A DNA stretch of 64,000 nucleotides. Source: Ornithinimicrobium flavum (lineage in GTDB: Bacteria; Actinomycetota; Actinomycetes; Actinomycetales; Dermatophilaceae). The position numbers and the translations under genes were made by a program. Shown here in pieces: positions 38,655 through 47,946 of this stretch (positions within the stretch are counted from its first letter, which is position 1; each line of letters opens with the position of its first letter). The notes under the pieces are model-generated. The model saw only the letters and a program-made list of their open reading frames with translations. It searched no databases and was not told where the DNA came from. The stretch covers positions 558,001 through 622,000 of the forward strand of contig NZ_CP038213.1 in NCBI RefSeq assembly GCF_004526345.1. The letters run 5' to 3'.

Positions 38655-38689
38655 TAGTGTTAACCCCACATCAACCGCTTGATCGTGGG
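38655..38689 (+). promoter_or_regulatory. Promoter -10 and imperfect palindrome upstream of the HTH gene
   Basis: TAGTGT (38655-38660) looks like a -10 box; TTTCGC 18 bases upstream could be the -35. Directly after it, 38665-38689 reads CCCAC-ATCAA-CCGC-TTGAT-CGTGGG, an inverted repeat with one extra base in the right arm. It would lie at the transcription start and in the roughly 90-base leader. It may be an operator, possibly for the protein itself, or an RNA hairpin. Confidence 0.5.
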
Positions 38690-38753
38690 TCGCGTGCCGG
38701 AGGGGAAGCCGAGTTCGCGCCCGCGGGAGACAACGAGAGACGGGAAGCGTCCT

Positions 38754-38954
38754 ATGGCTGAAGAGCGTCAGCTCGCCGAGATGACGTTCATGACCGTGGC
38801 CGAGGTGGCTGCCGTCATGCGCGTGTCCAAGATGACGGTGTACCGGCTGGTGCACTCTGGCGAGCTCCCCGCCGTGCGCGTGGGAAGGTCCTTCCGTGTC
38901 CCGGAGAAGGCCGTTCACGCCTACCTCCAGGAGTCCTACCACGGCACCGCCTGA
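38754..38954 (+). CDS. Excisionase-type helix-turn-helix DNA-binding protein
   Basis: A 66-residue winged-helix protein of the MerR/excisionase class (BldC-like; homologue of M. tuberculosis Rv0500A). The core FMTVAEVAAVMRVSKMTVYR followed by LVHSGELPAVRVGRSFRVPE covers nearly the whole protein; the end is AYLQESYHGTA. It is a developmental or global regulator class in actinobacteria, acting without an effector domain. The ATG at 38754 is chosen over an upstream ATG because the preceding residues are unconserved. It has its own promoter and a long leader, followed by the bS22 gene. Confidence 0.88.
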   Translation: MAEERQLAEMTFMTVAEVAAVMRVSKMTVYRLVHSGELPAVRVGRSFRVPEKAVHAYLQESYHGTA

Positions 38955-39108
38955 GGGCGCCGCGGGACGGCGCACCCGGTGGACCCGGCGCCCGCCGCGT
39001 TTGGGGAGCGTCCCCGCGCCGCGTTAGGCTGACCCGAACCTCGCGGCGTCCGCGGCCCACGCGGTGCTGCGGACAGCACGAGACACCCCCGATCGAGAAG
39101 GACGGCCC

Positions 39109-39207
39109 ATGGGCTCTGTGATCAAGAAGCGCCGCAAGCGGATGGCGAAGAAGAAGCACCGCAAGCTGCTGCGCAAGACGCGTCACCAGCGTCGCAACAA
39201 GAAGTGA
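39109..39207 (+). CDS. Small ribosomal subunit protein bS22 (AURKAIP1/COX24 mini-protein)
   Basis: A 32-residue protein, more than half Lys or Arg: MGSVIKKRRKRMAKKKHRKL and so on, ending HQRRNKK. This is the AURKAIP1/COX24 domain, seen in mycobacterial 30S structures as the extra protein bS22 near the decoding centre; the mycobacterial gene (Rv0500B) follows the HTH gene exactly as here. A GAGAAGGA sequence lies 8 bases before the ATG. It is often missed by gene callers because of its size. Confidence 0.9.
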   Translation: MGSVIKKRRKRMAKKKHRKLLRKTRHQRRNKK

Positions 39208-39288
39208 CCGGCTGACCGGTCCAGGCATGGCGTCCCCCTCACCGGGTGGGCGCCATCGTCATACCCGGTCCGAGGGGGAAGGTGAGGT

Positions 39289-39561
39289 ATGCGGTGGCGC
39301 AGGCGGGTCCCGGAGGTGGTCGTCGTCACGCGGGCGGGCTGCCACCTGTGCGACGTCATGGTGCGGGTGGTGTCCCGCGCCGCGGGGCGGGTGCCGGTGA
39401 CCACGCGCGACCTGGACGAGGAGCTCGCGGCCGGCCGGCTGGAGCGTTCGGAGCACGACCGGTGGACCACGCTCGTCCCGGTCCTGCTGGTGGACGGGCG
39501 CGAGCTGGCCTGCCACCGCACCGACGAGGCGACCGTGCGCCGCGCCCTGCGCCGGCGATGA
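39289..39561 (+). CDS. Glutaredoxin-like (DUF836) thiol-redox protein
   Basis: A 90-residue thioredoxin-fold protein: VVVVTRAGCHLCDVMVRVV, with the redox pair CHLC, then TTRDLDEELAAG and the cis-Pro strand TTLVPVLLVDGRELA. Homologues sit between bS22 and the haem genes in mycobacteria (Rv0508). The partner is not known; the position next to rex and hemA suggests a link to redox homeostasis or haem supply. The ATG at 39289 has a GAAGGTGAGG just upstream. Confidence 0.85.
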   Translation: MRWRRRVPEVVVVTRAGCHLCDVMVRVVSRAAGRVPVTTRDLDEELAAGRLERSEHDRWTTLVPVLLVDGRELACHRTDEATVRRALRRR

Positions 39562-39591
39562 GGGGTGACCTCCGGCCCGGCACCCGGCGTT

Positions 39592-39620
39592 TTGGTTTCT
39601 TCCTGGGACACCCATAGAGT
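39592..39620 (+). promoter_or_regulatory. Promoter of the rex-hem operon
   Basis: TTGGTT (39592-39597), a 17-base spacer and TAGAGT (39615-39620) make a well-spaced sigma-70-type promoter about 85 bases before the rex start. I do not find a convincing Rex operator (TTGTGA-type inverted repeat) overlapping it. Confidence 0.65.
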
Positions 39621-39631
39621 GATGGGGTCCG

Positions 39632-39676
39632 CGCCGACCGGGCGCGGGGGTCTGGTATAAGCCCCACCGGTCGGCG
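39632..39676 (+). ncRNA. Structured leader of the rex-hem mRNA
   Basis: Arms 39632-39641 (CGCCGACCGG) and 39667-39676 (CCGGTCGGCG) are perfectly complementary over 10 bp. A nested stem of GGGG with CCCC lies inside. The structure lies just after the predicted transcription start and ends about 12 bases before the GGAG of rex. It could be an attenuator, a stability hairpin or a ligand-sensing leader. No known riboswitch class is recognised. Confidence 0.5.
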
Positions 39677-39706
39677 TTCCCGATGAGAGGAGCCGGTGCC
39701 GTCGTG

Positions 39707-40369
39707 ATGGCCGAGTCTGCCCGACGCGGAGTGCCGGAGGCCACCGTCGGACGACTTCCCGAGTACCTACGGGCCCTCACGACCCTCGCCTCCCACGGCC
39801 GGCGATCGGTCTCCAGCGAGGAGCTGGCTGCGCTGACGGGGGTGCGCTCGGCCCAGCTGCGCAAGGACCTCTCCCACCTGGGCTCCTACGGCGTGCGCGG
39901 CGTCGGTTACGACACCACCCGCCTCGCCGAGCAGATCTCCGCCGAGCTCGGGCTCTCCCAGGACTGGCCGGTCGTCATCGTCGGGATGGGCAACCTGGGT
40001 CGGGCCCTCGCGTCCTACGGCGGCCTCGCCTCCCGCGGGTTCCGCGTGGTGGCTCTCGCCGACACCGACCCGACCGTGGTCGGGACCAGCGTGGACGGCC
40101 TGGTCGTCCAGCGGCTGGAGGACATCGACCCGCGGCGCACCCCGGTCTCCGTCGGGGTCATCACCACGCCGGCCGCGGCGGCCCAGCCGGTCGCGGACGA
40201 GCTGGTCCGTCTCGGCGTCAGCTCCATCCTCAGCTTCGCCCCCGGGGTGCTCCAGGTGCCCCAGGACGTTGACGTGCGCCGCGTCGACCTGGGCACCGAG
40301 CTGCAGATCCTCGCCTTCCACCAGCATCAGCGCTCCCTCTCCCGGGCCACCGGGGAGGGGGTCTCGTGA
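39707..40369 (+). CDS. rex: Redox-sensing transcriptional repressor Rex
   Basis: Senses NADH/NAD and represses respiratory and fermentative genes. The 220 residues have an N-terminal winged helix (VPEATVGRLPEYLRALTTLA, SSEELAALTGVRSAQLRKDL, SHLGSYGVRGVGYD) and a Rossmann domain (VVIVGMGNLGRALASYGG), ending in the domain-swapped helix LGTELQILAFHQ. The ATG at 39707 (or GTG at 39704) is placed by a GAGGAG 14 bases upstream; 39683 lies before that site. hemA overlaps its stop. In Streptomyces rex also leads hemACD, so the operon links haem synthesis to redox state. Confidence 0.95.
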   Translation: MAESARRGVPEATVGRLPEYLRALTTLASHGRRSVSSEELAALTGVRSAQLRKDLSHLGSYGVRGVGYDTTRLAEQISAELGLSQDWPVVIVGMGNLGRALASYGGLASRGFRVVALADTDPTVVGTSVDGLVVQRLEDIDPRRTPVSVGVITTPAAAAQPVADELVRLGVSSILSFAPGVLQVPQDVDVRRVDLGTELQILAFHQHQRSLSRATGEGVS

Positions 40370-41745
40370 GCGTCCTCATCGTCGGTCTGTCTCACCGGTC
40401 GGCCCCCATCGACGTGCTGGAGCAGGTCGCCGTCGACCCGGACGGCGCCGCGTCCCTCACCGCCCGCGTCCACGCCGGTCAGCACGTGGAGGAGGCGCTG
40501 GTCCTCTCCACCTGCAACCGGCTGGAGGTGGTCGCCGAGGCCGGCACCTTCCACGGTGCGCTCGCGGAGGTCGGGGACGCCCTGTGCGCGGCCAGCGGGC
40601 TGTCGCGGGAGGAGCTGACCCCCCACCTCTACGTCCACCACGACGAGCGTGCGGTGGCCCACCTCTTCTCGGTGGCCAGCGGCCTCGACTCGATGGCGGT
40701 CGGCGAGAGCCAGATCCTGGGTCAGCTGCGCGACGCCCTCGCCGACGCCCAGCGCAGCGACCACGTCGGCCCCGTGCTCAACCCCCTCCTCCAGCAGGCC
40801 CTGCGGGTCGGCAAGCGGGCCCACGCCGAGACCGCCATCGACGAGGTGTCGCGGTCGCTGGCCGGACTCGCCCTCGACCGCGCCCGCGACGTCCTGGGCG
40901 ACCTGTCCGCCGTCCGCGCCGTGGTCGTCGGGGCGGGGGCCATGTCCGGCCTGGCCGTCTCCCGCCTGCTGCGCGCCGGAAGCCGCGACGTGACGGTGGT
41001 CAACCGCACCGACGCGCGGTCGGCGCGGCTGGCGGAGGTGCACGGCGTGCGGGCCGCGCGGTGGGAGGAGCTGTGGACCCTCATCGGGTCGGCCGACCTC
41101 GTCCTCACCGCGACCGGAGCCGTCGGGCACGTCGTCGAGGCGGACGACCTCGCCGCCGCCCGGGCCCGGGCCGGTCGCTCCGGCGCCCCCCAGGTGCTCC
41201 TGGACCTGGCCCTCCCGCGCGACGTCGACCCCGACGTCTCCCGCCTGTCCGGCGTGCGCCTGTGGGGTCTGTCCGAGCTGCAGCGCGAGGGTGCCGGTGA
41301 GGACCACGGGGCCGCCACGGACGCCGCGCTCCGGGCGGTGCAGCAGCTCGTGGACCAGGAGGTGACCGGCTATCTCGTCGACCGCCGGGCCGCCCGCCTG
41401 GGCCCCACGCTGGCCGCCCTGCGCGACAGCGCCGCTCGGGTCGTCGACGCCGAGATGGCCCGGTTGGACCAGCGGTTGCCGCACCTGCCCGTGGAGGAGC
41501 GCGCGGAGCTGCGCCGCACCGTCCAGCGGGTGGTCGACAAGCTCCTGCACACCCCGACCGTGCGGGTCAAGCAGCTGCACCGGAGCGAGGGGCCGGGGGA
41601 CTACGCCCACGCCCTGCGCGAGCTCTTCGACCTGGACCCGCACGAGGTCGCGCTCGCCCCGACGCCGGCGCTGACGATGCCCCGGGCCCTGGACCCGACC
41701 TCCGTCCCGCCCGAGGCGCCGGGTGCGGGAGAGGTGTCGTCGTGA
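40366..41745 (+). CDS. hemA: Glutamyl-tRNA reductase
   Basis: First committed step of C5 haem synthesis, reducing glutamyl-tRNA to glutamate semialdehyde. The 459 residues show the catalytic Cys in LVLSTCNRLEVV, VASGLDSMAVGESQILGQL, the NADPH domain VVVGAGAMSGLAVSRLL with VVNRTD, LDLALPRDVDP, and a helical dimerisation domain (LPVEERAELRRTVQRVVDKL). The GTG overlaps the rex stop. The C-terminal extension after about residue 430 is Pro-rich. It is translationally coupled with rex and hemC. Confidence 0.97.
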   Translation: MSVLIVGLSHRSAPIDVLEQVAVDPDGAASLTARVHAGQHVEEALVLSTCNRLEVVAEAGTFHGALAEVGDALCAASGLSREELTPHLYVHHDERAVAHLFSVASGLDSMAVGESQILGQLRDALADAQRSDHVGPVLNPLLQQALRVGKRAHAETAIDEVSRSLAGLALDRARDVLGDLSAVRAVVVGAGAMSGLAVSRLLRAGSRDVTVVNRTDARSARLAEVHGVRAARWEELWTLIGSADLVLTATGAVGHVVEADDLAAARARAGRSGAPQVLLDLALPRDVDPDVSRLSGVRLWGLSELQREGAGEDHGAATDAALRAVQQLVDQEVTGYLVDRRAARLGPTLAALRDSAARVVDAEMARLDQRLPHLPVEERAELRRTVQRVVDKLLHTPTVRVKQLHRSEGPGDYAHALRELFDLDPHEVALAPTPALTMPRALDPTSVPPEAPGAGEVSS

Positions 41746-42695
41746 CCGCCCCGGTCCTGCGGCTGGGCACCCGTGCCAGCGCCCTCGCCACCAGCCAGTC
41801 CGGCTGGGTCGCCGACCACCTGCGGGCAGCCGGCCACGAGGTCGAGCTGGTGCTGGTCCGGACCGAGGGGGACCTCTCGCGGCGCAGCCTGACCGAGATC
41901 GGGGGCACCGGGGTCTTCGCCTCGGCCCTGCGCGACGCCCTCCACGAGGGGCGGATCGACCTGGCCGTCCACTCGCTCAAGGACATCCCCACCGCACCCG
42001 AGCCGGGGCTGACCATCGCGGCCGTGCCGGAGCGGGAGGACCCGCGGGACGTGCTCGTGGCCCGCGACGGGCTCACCCTGGCCGAGCTGCCCCCGGGCGC
42101 GCGGCTCGGCACCGGCTCCCCCCGGCGGGCGGCGCAGCTGGCTCAGGCTCGCCCCGACCTGGAGGTCCGGGACATCCGCGGCAACGTCGACACCCGGATC
42201 GGATACGTCCGCAAGGGCGAGCTCGACGCCGTGGTCCTGGCGCGCGCCGGGCTGTCCCGGCTCGGACGCCTCGACGAGGTCACGGACACCCTGCCGCTCG
42301 ACCGGATGCTCCCGGCCCCTGGCCAGGGCGCGCTGGCGCTCGAGTGCCGCACCGACCGTCGCGAGCTGGTCCGCGATCTCGCGGACGCCCTCGACCACGC
42401 CCCCACCCGGGCCGCCGTGACGGCCGAGCGGGCCGTCCTGGCCCGTCTGGAAGCCGGGTGCACCGCCCCGGTCGCCGCCCTGGCGACCCCCCTGGACAGC
42501 ACCGGGCTGTCCCTCGAAGTCTTCGTGGCGCTGGATCGTCCTCAGCGCCACAGGGCGACCGGCAGCCTCGCTGACCCGGTCGCGCTCGGCCACGACGTGG
42601 CCGAGCACGTGTTGACCCGTCCCGCCCCCCTCGTCACCGTTGCCGACAGCAGTGCCGCTGCCGCGGGGGCCTTCGAACCGGAGCCAGAACTGTGA
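41742..42695 (+). CDS. hemC: Porphobilinogen deaminase
   Basis: Polymerises four porphobilinogens to hydroxymethylbilane. The 317-residue protein shows LRLGTRASALATSQSGWVAD, HSLKDIPTAPEPGL, LGTGSPRRAAQL, VRDIRGNVDTRI, LPAPGQGALALECR, and the cofactor loop LEAGCTAPVAALA, whose Cys carries the dipyrromethane. The GTG overlaps the hemA stop, and its own stop overlaps hemD. All key Arg and Asp positions visible are normal. Confidence 0.97.
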   Translation: MTAPVLRLGTRASALATSQSGWVADHLRAAGHEVELVLVRTEGDLSRRSLTEIGGTGVFASALRDALHEGRIDLAVHSLKDIPTAPEPGLTIAAVPEREDPRDVLVARDGLTLAELPPGARLGTGSPRRAAQLAQARPDLEVRDIRGNVDTRIGYVRKGELDAVVLARAGLSRLGRLDEVTDTLPLDRMLPAPGQGALALECRTDRRELVRDLADALDHAPTRAAVTAERAVLARLEAGCTAPVAALATPLDSTGLSLEVFVALDRPQRHRATGSLADPVALGHDVAEHVLTRPAPLVTVADSSAAAAGAFEPEPEL

Positions 42696-44352
42696 GCACA
42701 GACGTCGCGCACCTCTCACCCGTCCTGTCCGAGGCCGCCGCGGCCCGGGTGGCCTTCGTCGGCGCCGGACCCGGCGACCCCGGGCTGCTCACGGTCCGGG
42801 CCCGGGACTACCTCGCCGCCGCGGACGTCGTCATCCTCGACGACCCCCGCCGTGAGGACCAGCTCGCCGGATGGGTGCGCGAGGACGCCGAGGTCCTGCT
42901 CACCGTGAGCGACGCCGAGGCCGCGACCCCGCTGACCGAGGCGGCCCGCAAGCGGCTCCTGGTCCGGACGGCCTCGCGCTTCGCCGATCCCAGCCACCTC
43001 GTGGTCCGCCTCATCGAAGGGGACCCGACCGCCTTCGCCGGGCTCACCGTGGAGGCCGCCGCCTGTCGCGAGGCGGGGGTGCCCTTCGAGATCGTCCCGG
43101 GTGTCACCACCGCGTGGTCGGTCCCGGCCTACGCGGGGATGCCGCTGTCCGGGTCCGGCAAGGGTGTCGGGGGTGAGCTGCACGTCGTCGACGCCGGCGA
43201 CCCCCGCATCGACTGGTCGCTGTCGGCGGGGGCGGACATCACCGTGGTCGTGCTCGGCTGCGGGGACCCCCTCCTGGGGGCCCTGCGATCGCTGCTGGCC
43301 GCCGGACGCGCGGGGGAGACCCCGGTGGCGCTCACCGAGCACGGCACGACGGTCCACCAGCGCACCAGCGTGCTGACGCTCGACGAGGCGGTCGCGGCGA
43401 TCGAGAGCGGGGCGGCAGAGTGCCCCGACGCCTCGATCGCCGTCGTCGGGCCCCAGGTCGAGATGCGCCACGAGCTCTCCTGGTGGGAGACCAAGCCGCT
43501 CTTCGGCTGGTCGGTCCTCGTGCCCCGCACCAAGGAGCAGTCCGGGACGATGACGCAGCGCATCGCCGCTTACGGCGCGACCTCCTCGGTGGTGCCGACG
43601 ATCAGCGTGGAGCCGCCGCGGACCCCGCAGCAGATGGACCGCGCCATCAAGGGCCTGGTCACGGGGCGCTACGAGTGGGTGGGCTTCACCTCGGTCAACG
43701 CGGTCCGCGCGGTCCGGGAGAAGTTCGAGGCGCTGGGCCTGGACGCCCGTGCCTTCGCCGGCCTCAAGCTGGCCGCCGTCGGCGGGGTCACCGCCGAGGC
43801 CCTGCGCGAATGGGGGCTGGAGCCCGACCTGGTCCCGGACGGCGAGGAGTCCGCCCGCGGGCTGCTGGAGGTCTGGCCGCCCTACGACGACGTCCTGGAC
43901 CCCATCGACCGGGTCTTCCTCCCGCGGGCCGACATCGCCACCGACACCCTGGTGGCGGGGCTGCAGGAGATGGGCTGGGCCGTCGACGACGTCACCGCCT
44001 ACCGCACCGTCCGGGCCAGCCCTCCGCCCGCCCCGGTGCGCGAGGCCATCAAGGGCGGGGCCTTCGACGCGGTCTGCTTCACCTCCTCCTCCACGGTCCG
44101 CAACCTGGTCGGCATCGCCGGCAAGCCGCACCCGACCACCGTCGTGGCGTGCATCGGCCCGGCCACCGCCCGGACCGCGGAGGAGCACGGGCTACGGGTC
44201 GACGTCGTCGCGCCCGAGGCCAGCGCCACCGCGCTCGTCGACGCCCTGGCGGCGCACGGGCGGGAGCTGGCGGCCCAGGCGCAGCAGTCCGGCGAGCCGC
44301 TCCTGCGCCCCAGCCAGCGCAGGACGACCGGCCGCCGCACCCGCGCGCGCCG

Positions 44353-44356
<4 letters not shown>
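42692..44356 (+). CDS. hemD: Uroporphyrinogen-III synthase with N-terminal SUMT-like domain
   Basis: Fusion of 554 residues. Residues about 15-250 resemble uroporphyrinogen-III methyltransferase ([38 protein letters not shown]). The usual RLKGGDPFIFGRG block is changed to [14 protein letters not shown], so activity is doubtful. Residues about 265-515 are the HemD synthase ([84 protein letters not shown]), which closes hydroxymethylbilane to uroporphyrinogen III. Such fusions are normal in actinobacterial hem operons (M. tuberculosis Rv0511). The basic tail is [12 protein letters not shown]. Confidence 0.92.
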
Positions 44357-45366
<1,010 letters not shown>

Positions 45367-45378
45367 CCCCCCCACCCC

Positions 45379-45538
45379 ACCAGCCGCCTCGCGTGGTTGC
45401 TCCATACCCCACCGGCCGCCTCGCGTGGTTGCCCTCGACCGCACCGGCCGCGTCGCGTGGTTGCCCTCGACCGCACCGGCCGCGTCGCGTGGTTGCCGTT
45501 GACCCCACCGGCCGCGTCTATTGGTTGACATGAGTCGG
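45379..45538 (+). repeat. Left array: five tandem 32-bp units
   Basis: Units begin at 45379, 45411, 45443, 45475 and 45507, exactly 32 bp apart, each opening ACCGGCCGCGTCGCGTGGTT (or one or two changes). About 22 bases (through GGTTGCC) are conserved and the last 10 vary between CTCGACCGC, GTTGACCCC and TCCATACCCC. Unit 5 is diverged (TATTGGTTGACATG). The core CCGCG-T-CGCGTGG is itself nearly palindromic. The array starts 12 bases after hemB. There are no unique spacers, so it is not CRISPR. The 45539-45683 gap up to the right array holds no gene I can support; it contains a short CCAGG...CCTGG inverted repeat. Confidence 0.9.
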
Positions 45539-45683
45539 CGGGTCTGACCGGCTGACGCGACCGGACCAGGTCGACGTCCTGGCCGCTCGCCCGGTCAAGG
45601 TGGCTGAGGTGCCTGAGGGGGGCCCGTCGAGCAAGCACGCGATGGATCCGGCCACCACCCTGGGCGTCCGGTCGACCCCCCAA

Positions 45684-45811
45684 CAACCATTGGACGCGGC
45701 CCGTGGGGTATGGAGCAACCACGCGGGGCGGTCGGTGGGGTGTGGGGCAACCATGCGAGGCGGTCGGTGGGGTGTGGGGCAACCATGCGGGGCGGCCGGT
45801 GGGATTACGTA
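45684..45811 (-). repeat. Right array: four 32-bp units in inverted orientation
   Basis: Units begin at 45684, 45716, 45748 and 45780, again exactly 32 bp apart, each reading CAACCAYGCGRGGCGGYCGG, the reverse complement of the left-array core. The unit nearest the centre (CAACCATTGGACGCGGCCCG) mirrors the diverged unit 5 of the left array. The whole is therefore a large imperfect inverted repeat with about 145 bases between the arms. The last unit runs into the hemL -10 element. Confidence 0.9.
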
Positions 45812-45822
45812 GGCTGGCGCTC

Positions 45823-47166
45823 ATGACCCCCGACCCCGGCCAGACCAGCCAGACCAGCCCGCCGTACCCGGCGGGCGCACCGGCCTCCGAGCAGCTGATC
45901 GAGCGGGCACGCCGGGTCATCCCCGGTGGGGTGAACTCCCCGGTCCGCGCCTTCCGGTCCGTCGGCGGCACCCCCCGCTTCATGGAGCGCGCGCAGGGGC
46001 CCTGGATGTGGGACGCGGACGGGCGGCGCTACGTCGACCTGGTGTGCTCGTGGGGCCCGATGATCCTCGGCCACGCCTCCCCGCGGGTCCTGGCCGCGGT
46101 CACCGACGCGGCGGCCCAGGGGTTCTCCTTCGGCACGCCGACCGCCCGCGAGGTGGCCCTGGCCGAGGAGATCGTGCGCCGGGTGGAGCCGGTCGAGCAG
46201 GTGCGGCTGGTCAGCTCGGGCACCGAGGCCACGATGAGCGCGCTGCGCCTGGCCCGCGGCTTCACCGGCCGGTCGGTCGTCGTCAAGTTCGCGGGGTGCT
46301 ACCACGGGCACGTGGACGCCCTGCTCGCGCAGGCCGGCTCGGGGGTGGCGACCTTCGCCCTGCCGGACAGCTCGGGGGTGCCCCGCAGCTCGGCGGCCGA
46401 GACGATCGTGCTCCCCTACAACGACGTCCCGGCCCTGGAGGCCGCTTTCGCCGAGCGGGGCGCCGAGATCGCGGCCGTCATCACCGAGGCGGCGGCGGGC
46501 AACATGGGGGTGGTCCCCCCGGAGCCCGGGTTCAGCGACGCGCTGCGCAGGGTGACCGCGCAGCACGGCGCGCTGCTCATCAGCGACGAGGTGATGACCG
46601 GTTTCCGCTGCTCCGAGGCCGGCTGGTTCGGGCTGGAGGGGCGGCCCGAGGGCGGGGCGCCCGACCTGTTCACCTTCGGCAAGGTGATGGGCGGCGGCTT
46701 CCCGACCGCCGCCTTCGGCGGACGCGCCGACGTGATGGCGATGCTCGCACCGGAGGGGCCGGTCTACCAGGCGGGCACGCTGTCCGGCAACCCGGTGGCC
46801 TCCGCCGCCGGGCTCGCCACGCTGCAGGCGTGCACGCCCGAGGTCTACGCCCGGCTGGACGAGGTCAGCGAGGCCCTGGCCGGCGCCGTGACCGACGCCT
46901 TCACGCGGCACGGCATACCCCACCGCATCCAGTGGGCGGGGTCGATGTTCTCGGTCTTCTTCCGCGAGCACGCGGTCCGGGACTACGCCGACGCCCAGGA
47001 CCAGGACCGCGAGCGCTTCGCCCGGTTCTTCCACGCGATGCTGCGGCGCGGCGTGCACCTTCCCCCGAGCTGCTTCGAGTCGTGGTTCGTCTCCGCCGCG
47101 CACGACGACGAGGCGGTCGAGGTGGCCGTGCGGGCGATCGAGGAGAGCGCGGCCGAGGTGGCCTGA
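45823..47166 (+). CDS. hemL: Glutamate-1-semialdehyde 2,1-aminomutase
   Basis: PLP enzyme converting glutamate semialdehyde to 5-aminolevulinate. The 447 residues contain [70 protein letters not shown] and the PLP Lys in [13 protein letters not shown], then [15 protein letters not shown]. The ATG follows TAGGCT (45810-45815) by 7 bases, so the mRNA is probably leaderless. The -35 region falls inside the last 32-bp repeat unit. It completes the aminolevulinate branch begun by hemA. Confidence 0.96.
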   Translation: MTPDPGQTSQTSPPYPAGAPASEQLIERARRVIPGGVNSPVRAFRSVGGTPRFMERAQGPWMWDADGRRYVDLVCSWGPMILGHASPRVLAAVTDAAAQGFSFGTPTAREVALAEEIVRRVEPVEQVRLVSSGTEATMSALRLARGFTGRSVVVKFAGCYHGHVDALLAQAGSGVATFALPDSSGVPRSSAAETIVLPYNDVPALEAAFAERGAEIAAVITEAAAGNMGVVPPEPGFSDALRRVTAQHGALLISDEVMTGFRCSEAGWFGLEGRPEGGAPDLFTFGKVMGGGFPTAAFGGRADVMAMLAPEGPVYQAGTLSGNPVASAAGLATLQACTPEVYARLDEVSEALAGAVTDAFTRHGIPHRIQWAGSMFSVFFREHAVRDYADAQDQDRERFARFFHAMLRRGVHLPPSCFESWFVSAAHDDEAVEVAVRAIEESAAEVA

Positions 47167-47217
47167 GCGGGCTCGCCCCTCAGGGCCTGCTCAGGCTGGC
47201 GTGGGAGAATAGGTGAC

Positions 47218-47946
47218 ATGTCCCCTGCCGTGCCCGTCGAGGACCCCGTGCCCCCGGATCGGTCCCGCGGCCCGCGCGCGCTGCGCGACGGCAGCCCGGT
47301 CACGATCATCCACGTCGTCCGCCACGGTGAGGTCCACAACCCCGAGGCGATCCTCTACGGCCGGCTGCCCGGCTACCACCTGTCGGACCTGGGCCGGGAG
47401 ATGGCCCGGGCCGCCGCGGACCACCTCGCCGACCGTGACATCACCTACGTGGTCTCCTCCCCGCTGGAGCGGGCGCAGGAGACCGCGGAGCCGATCGCCC
47501 GGGCCCACGGCCTGGACGTCGCCACCGACGAGAAGCTGACGGAGAGCACCAACCACTTCGAGGGGATCCGGGTCGACCGGCGCGCGCTGCTGCGGTGGTC
47601 CACCCTCCCGGTGGTCCTCAACCCGCTGCGCCCGTCCTGGGGCGAGGCCTACACCCACGTCGCGGCCCGGATGCGGCTCGCGCTGGACGAGGCGCGCGAG
47701 CACGCGGAGGGGCACGAGGGGGTCATGGTGAGCCACCAGCTGCCCATCTGGATGATGCGGCGCTCGGTGCAGGGCCGACGACTGGCCCACCACCCGCGTC
47801 GCCGTGAGTGCTCCCTGGCCTCCGTGACCAGCGTCCGCTTCCACGGCACCTACCCCGTGCGCGTCCTGTATGCCGAGCCGGCCGCCCACCTGCTGCCGGG
47901 CGCCCTCGACGTCACCGGCACCTCCACCGAGGTGATCGGCCGGTGA
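47218..47946 (+). CDS. Histidine phosphatase (phosphoglycerate-mutase-like) family protein
   Basis: Phosphohistidine-fold phosphatase, 242 residues. The catalytic RHG motif is IIHVVRHGEVHNPEAILYGR, with further family residues SSPLERAQETAEPIA and the second His in EGVMVSHQLPIWMMRRSVQG. A charged N-terminal extension (VEDPVPPDRSRGPRALRDG) precedes it. The substrate is unknown. The homologue Rv0525 sits in the same place, between hemL and the tlpA-like gene in M. tuberculosis. The stop overlaps tlpA. Confidence 0.88.
   Translation: MSPAVPVEDPVPPDRSRGPRALRDGSPVTIIHVVRHGEVHNPEAILYGRLPGYHLSDLGREMARAAADHLADRDITYVVSSPLERAQETAEPIARAHGLDVATDEKLTESTNHFEGIRVDRRALLRWSTLPVVLNPLRPSWGEAYTHVAARMRLALDEAREHAEGHEGVMVSHQLPIWMMRRSVQGRRLAHHPRRRECSLASVTSVRFHGTYPVRVLYAEPAAHLLPGALDVTGTSTEVIGR

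Noticed and set aside
39562..39706. Rex operator at the rex promoter
   Set aside because: I looked for a TTGTGA-type inverted repeat with TCACAA and found no acceptable match.
45379..45811. Possible CRISPR array from regularly spaced repeats
   Set aside because: The 32-bp units are contiguous, with only a 10-base variable part and no unique spacers. The two arrays are in opposite orientation, and there are no cas genes.
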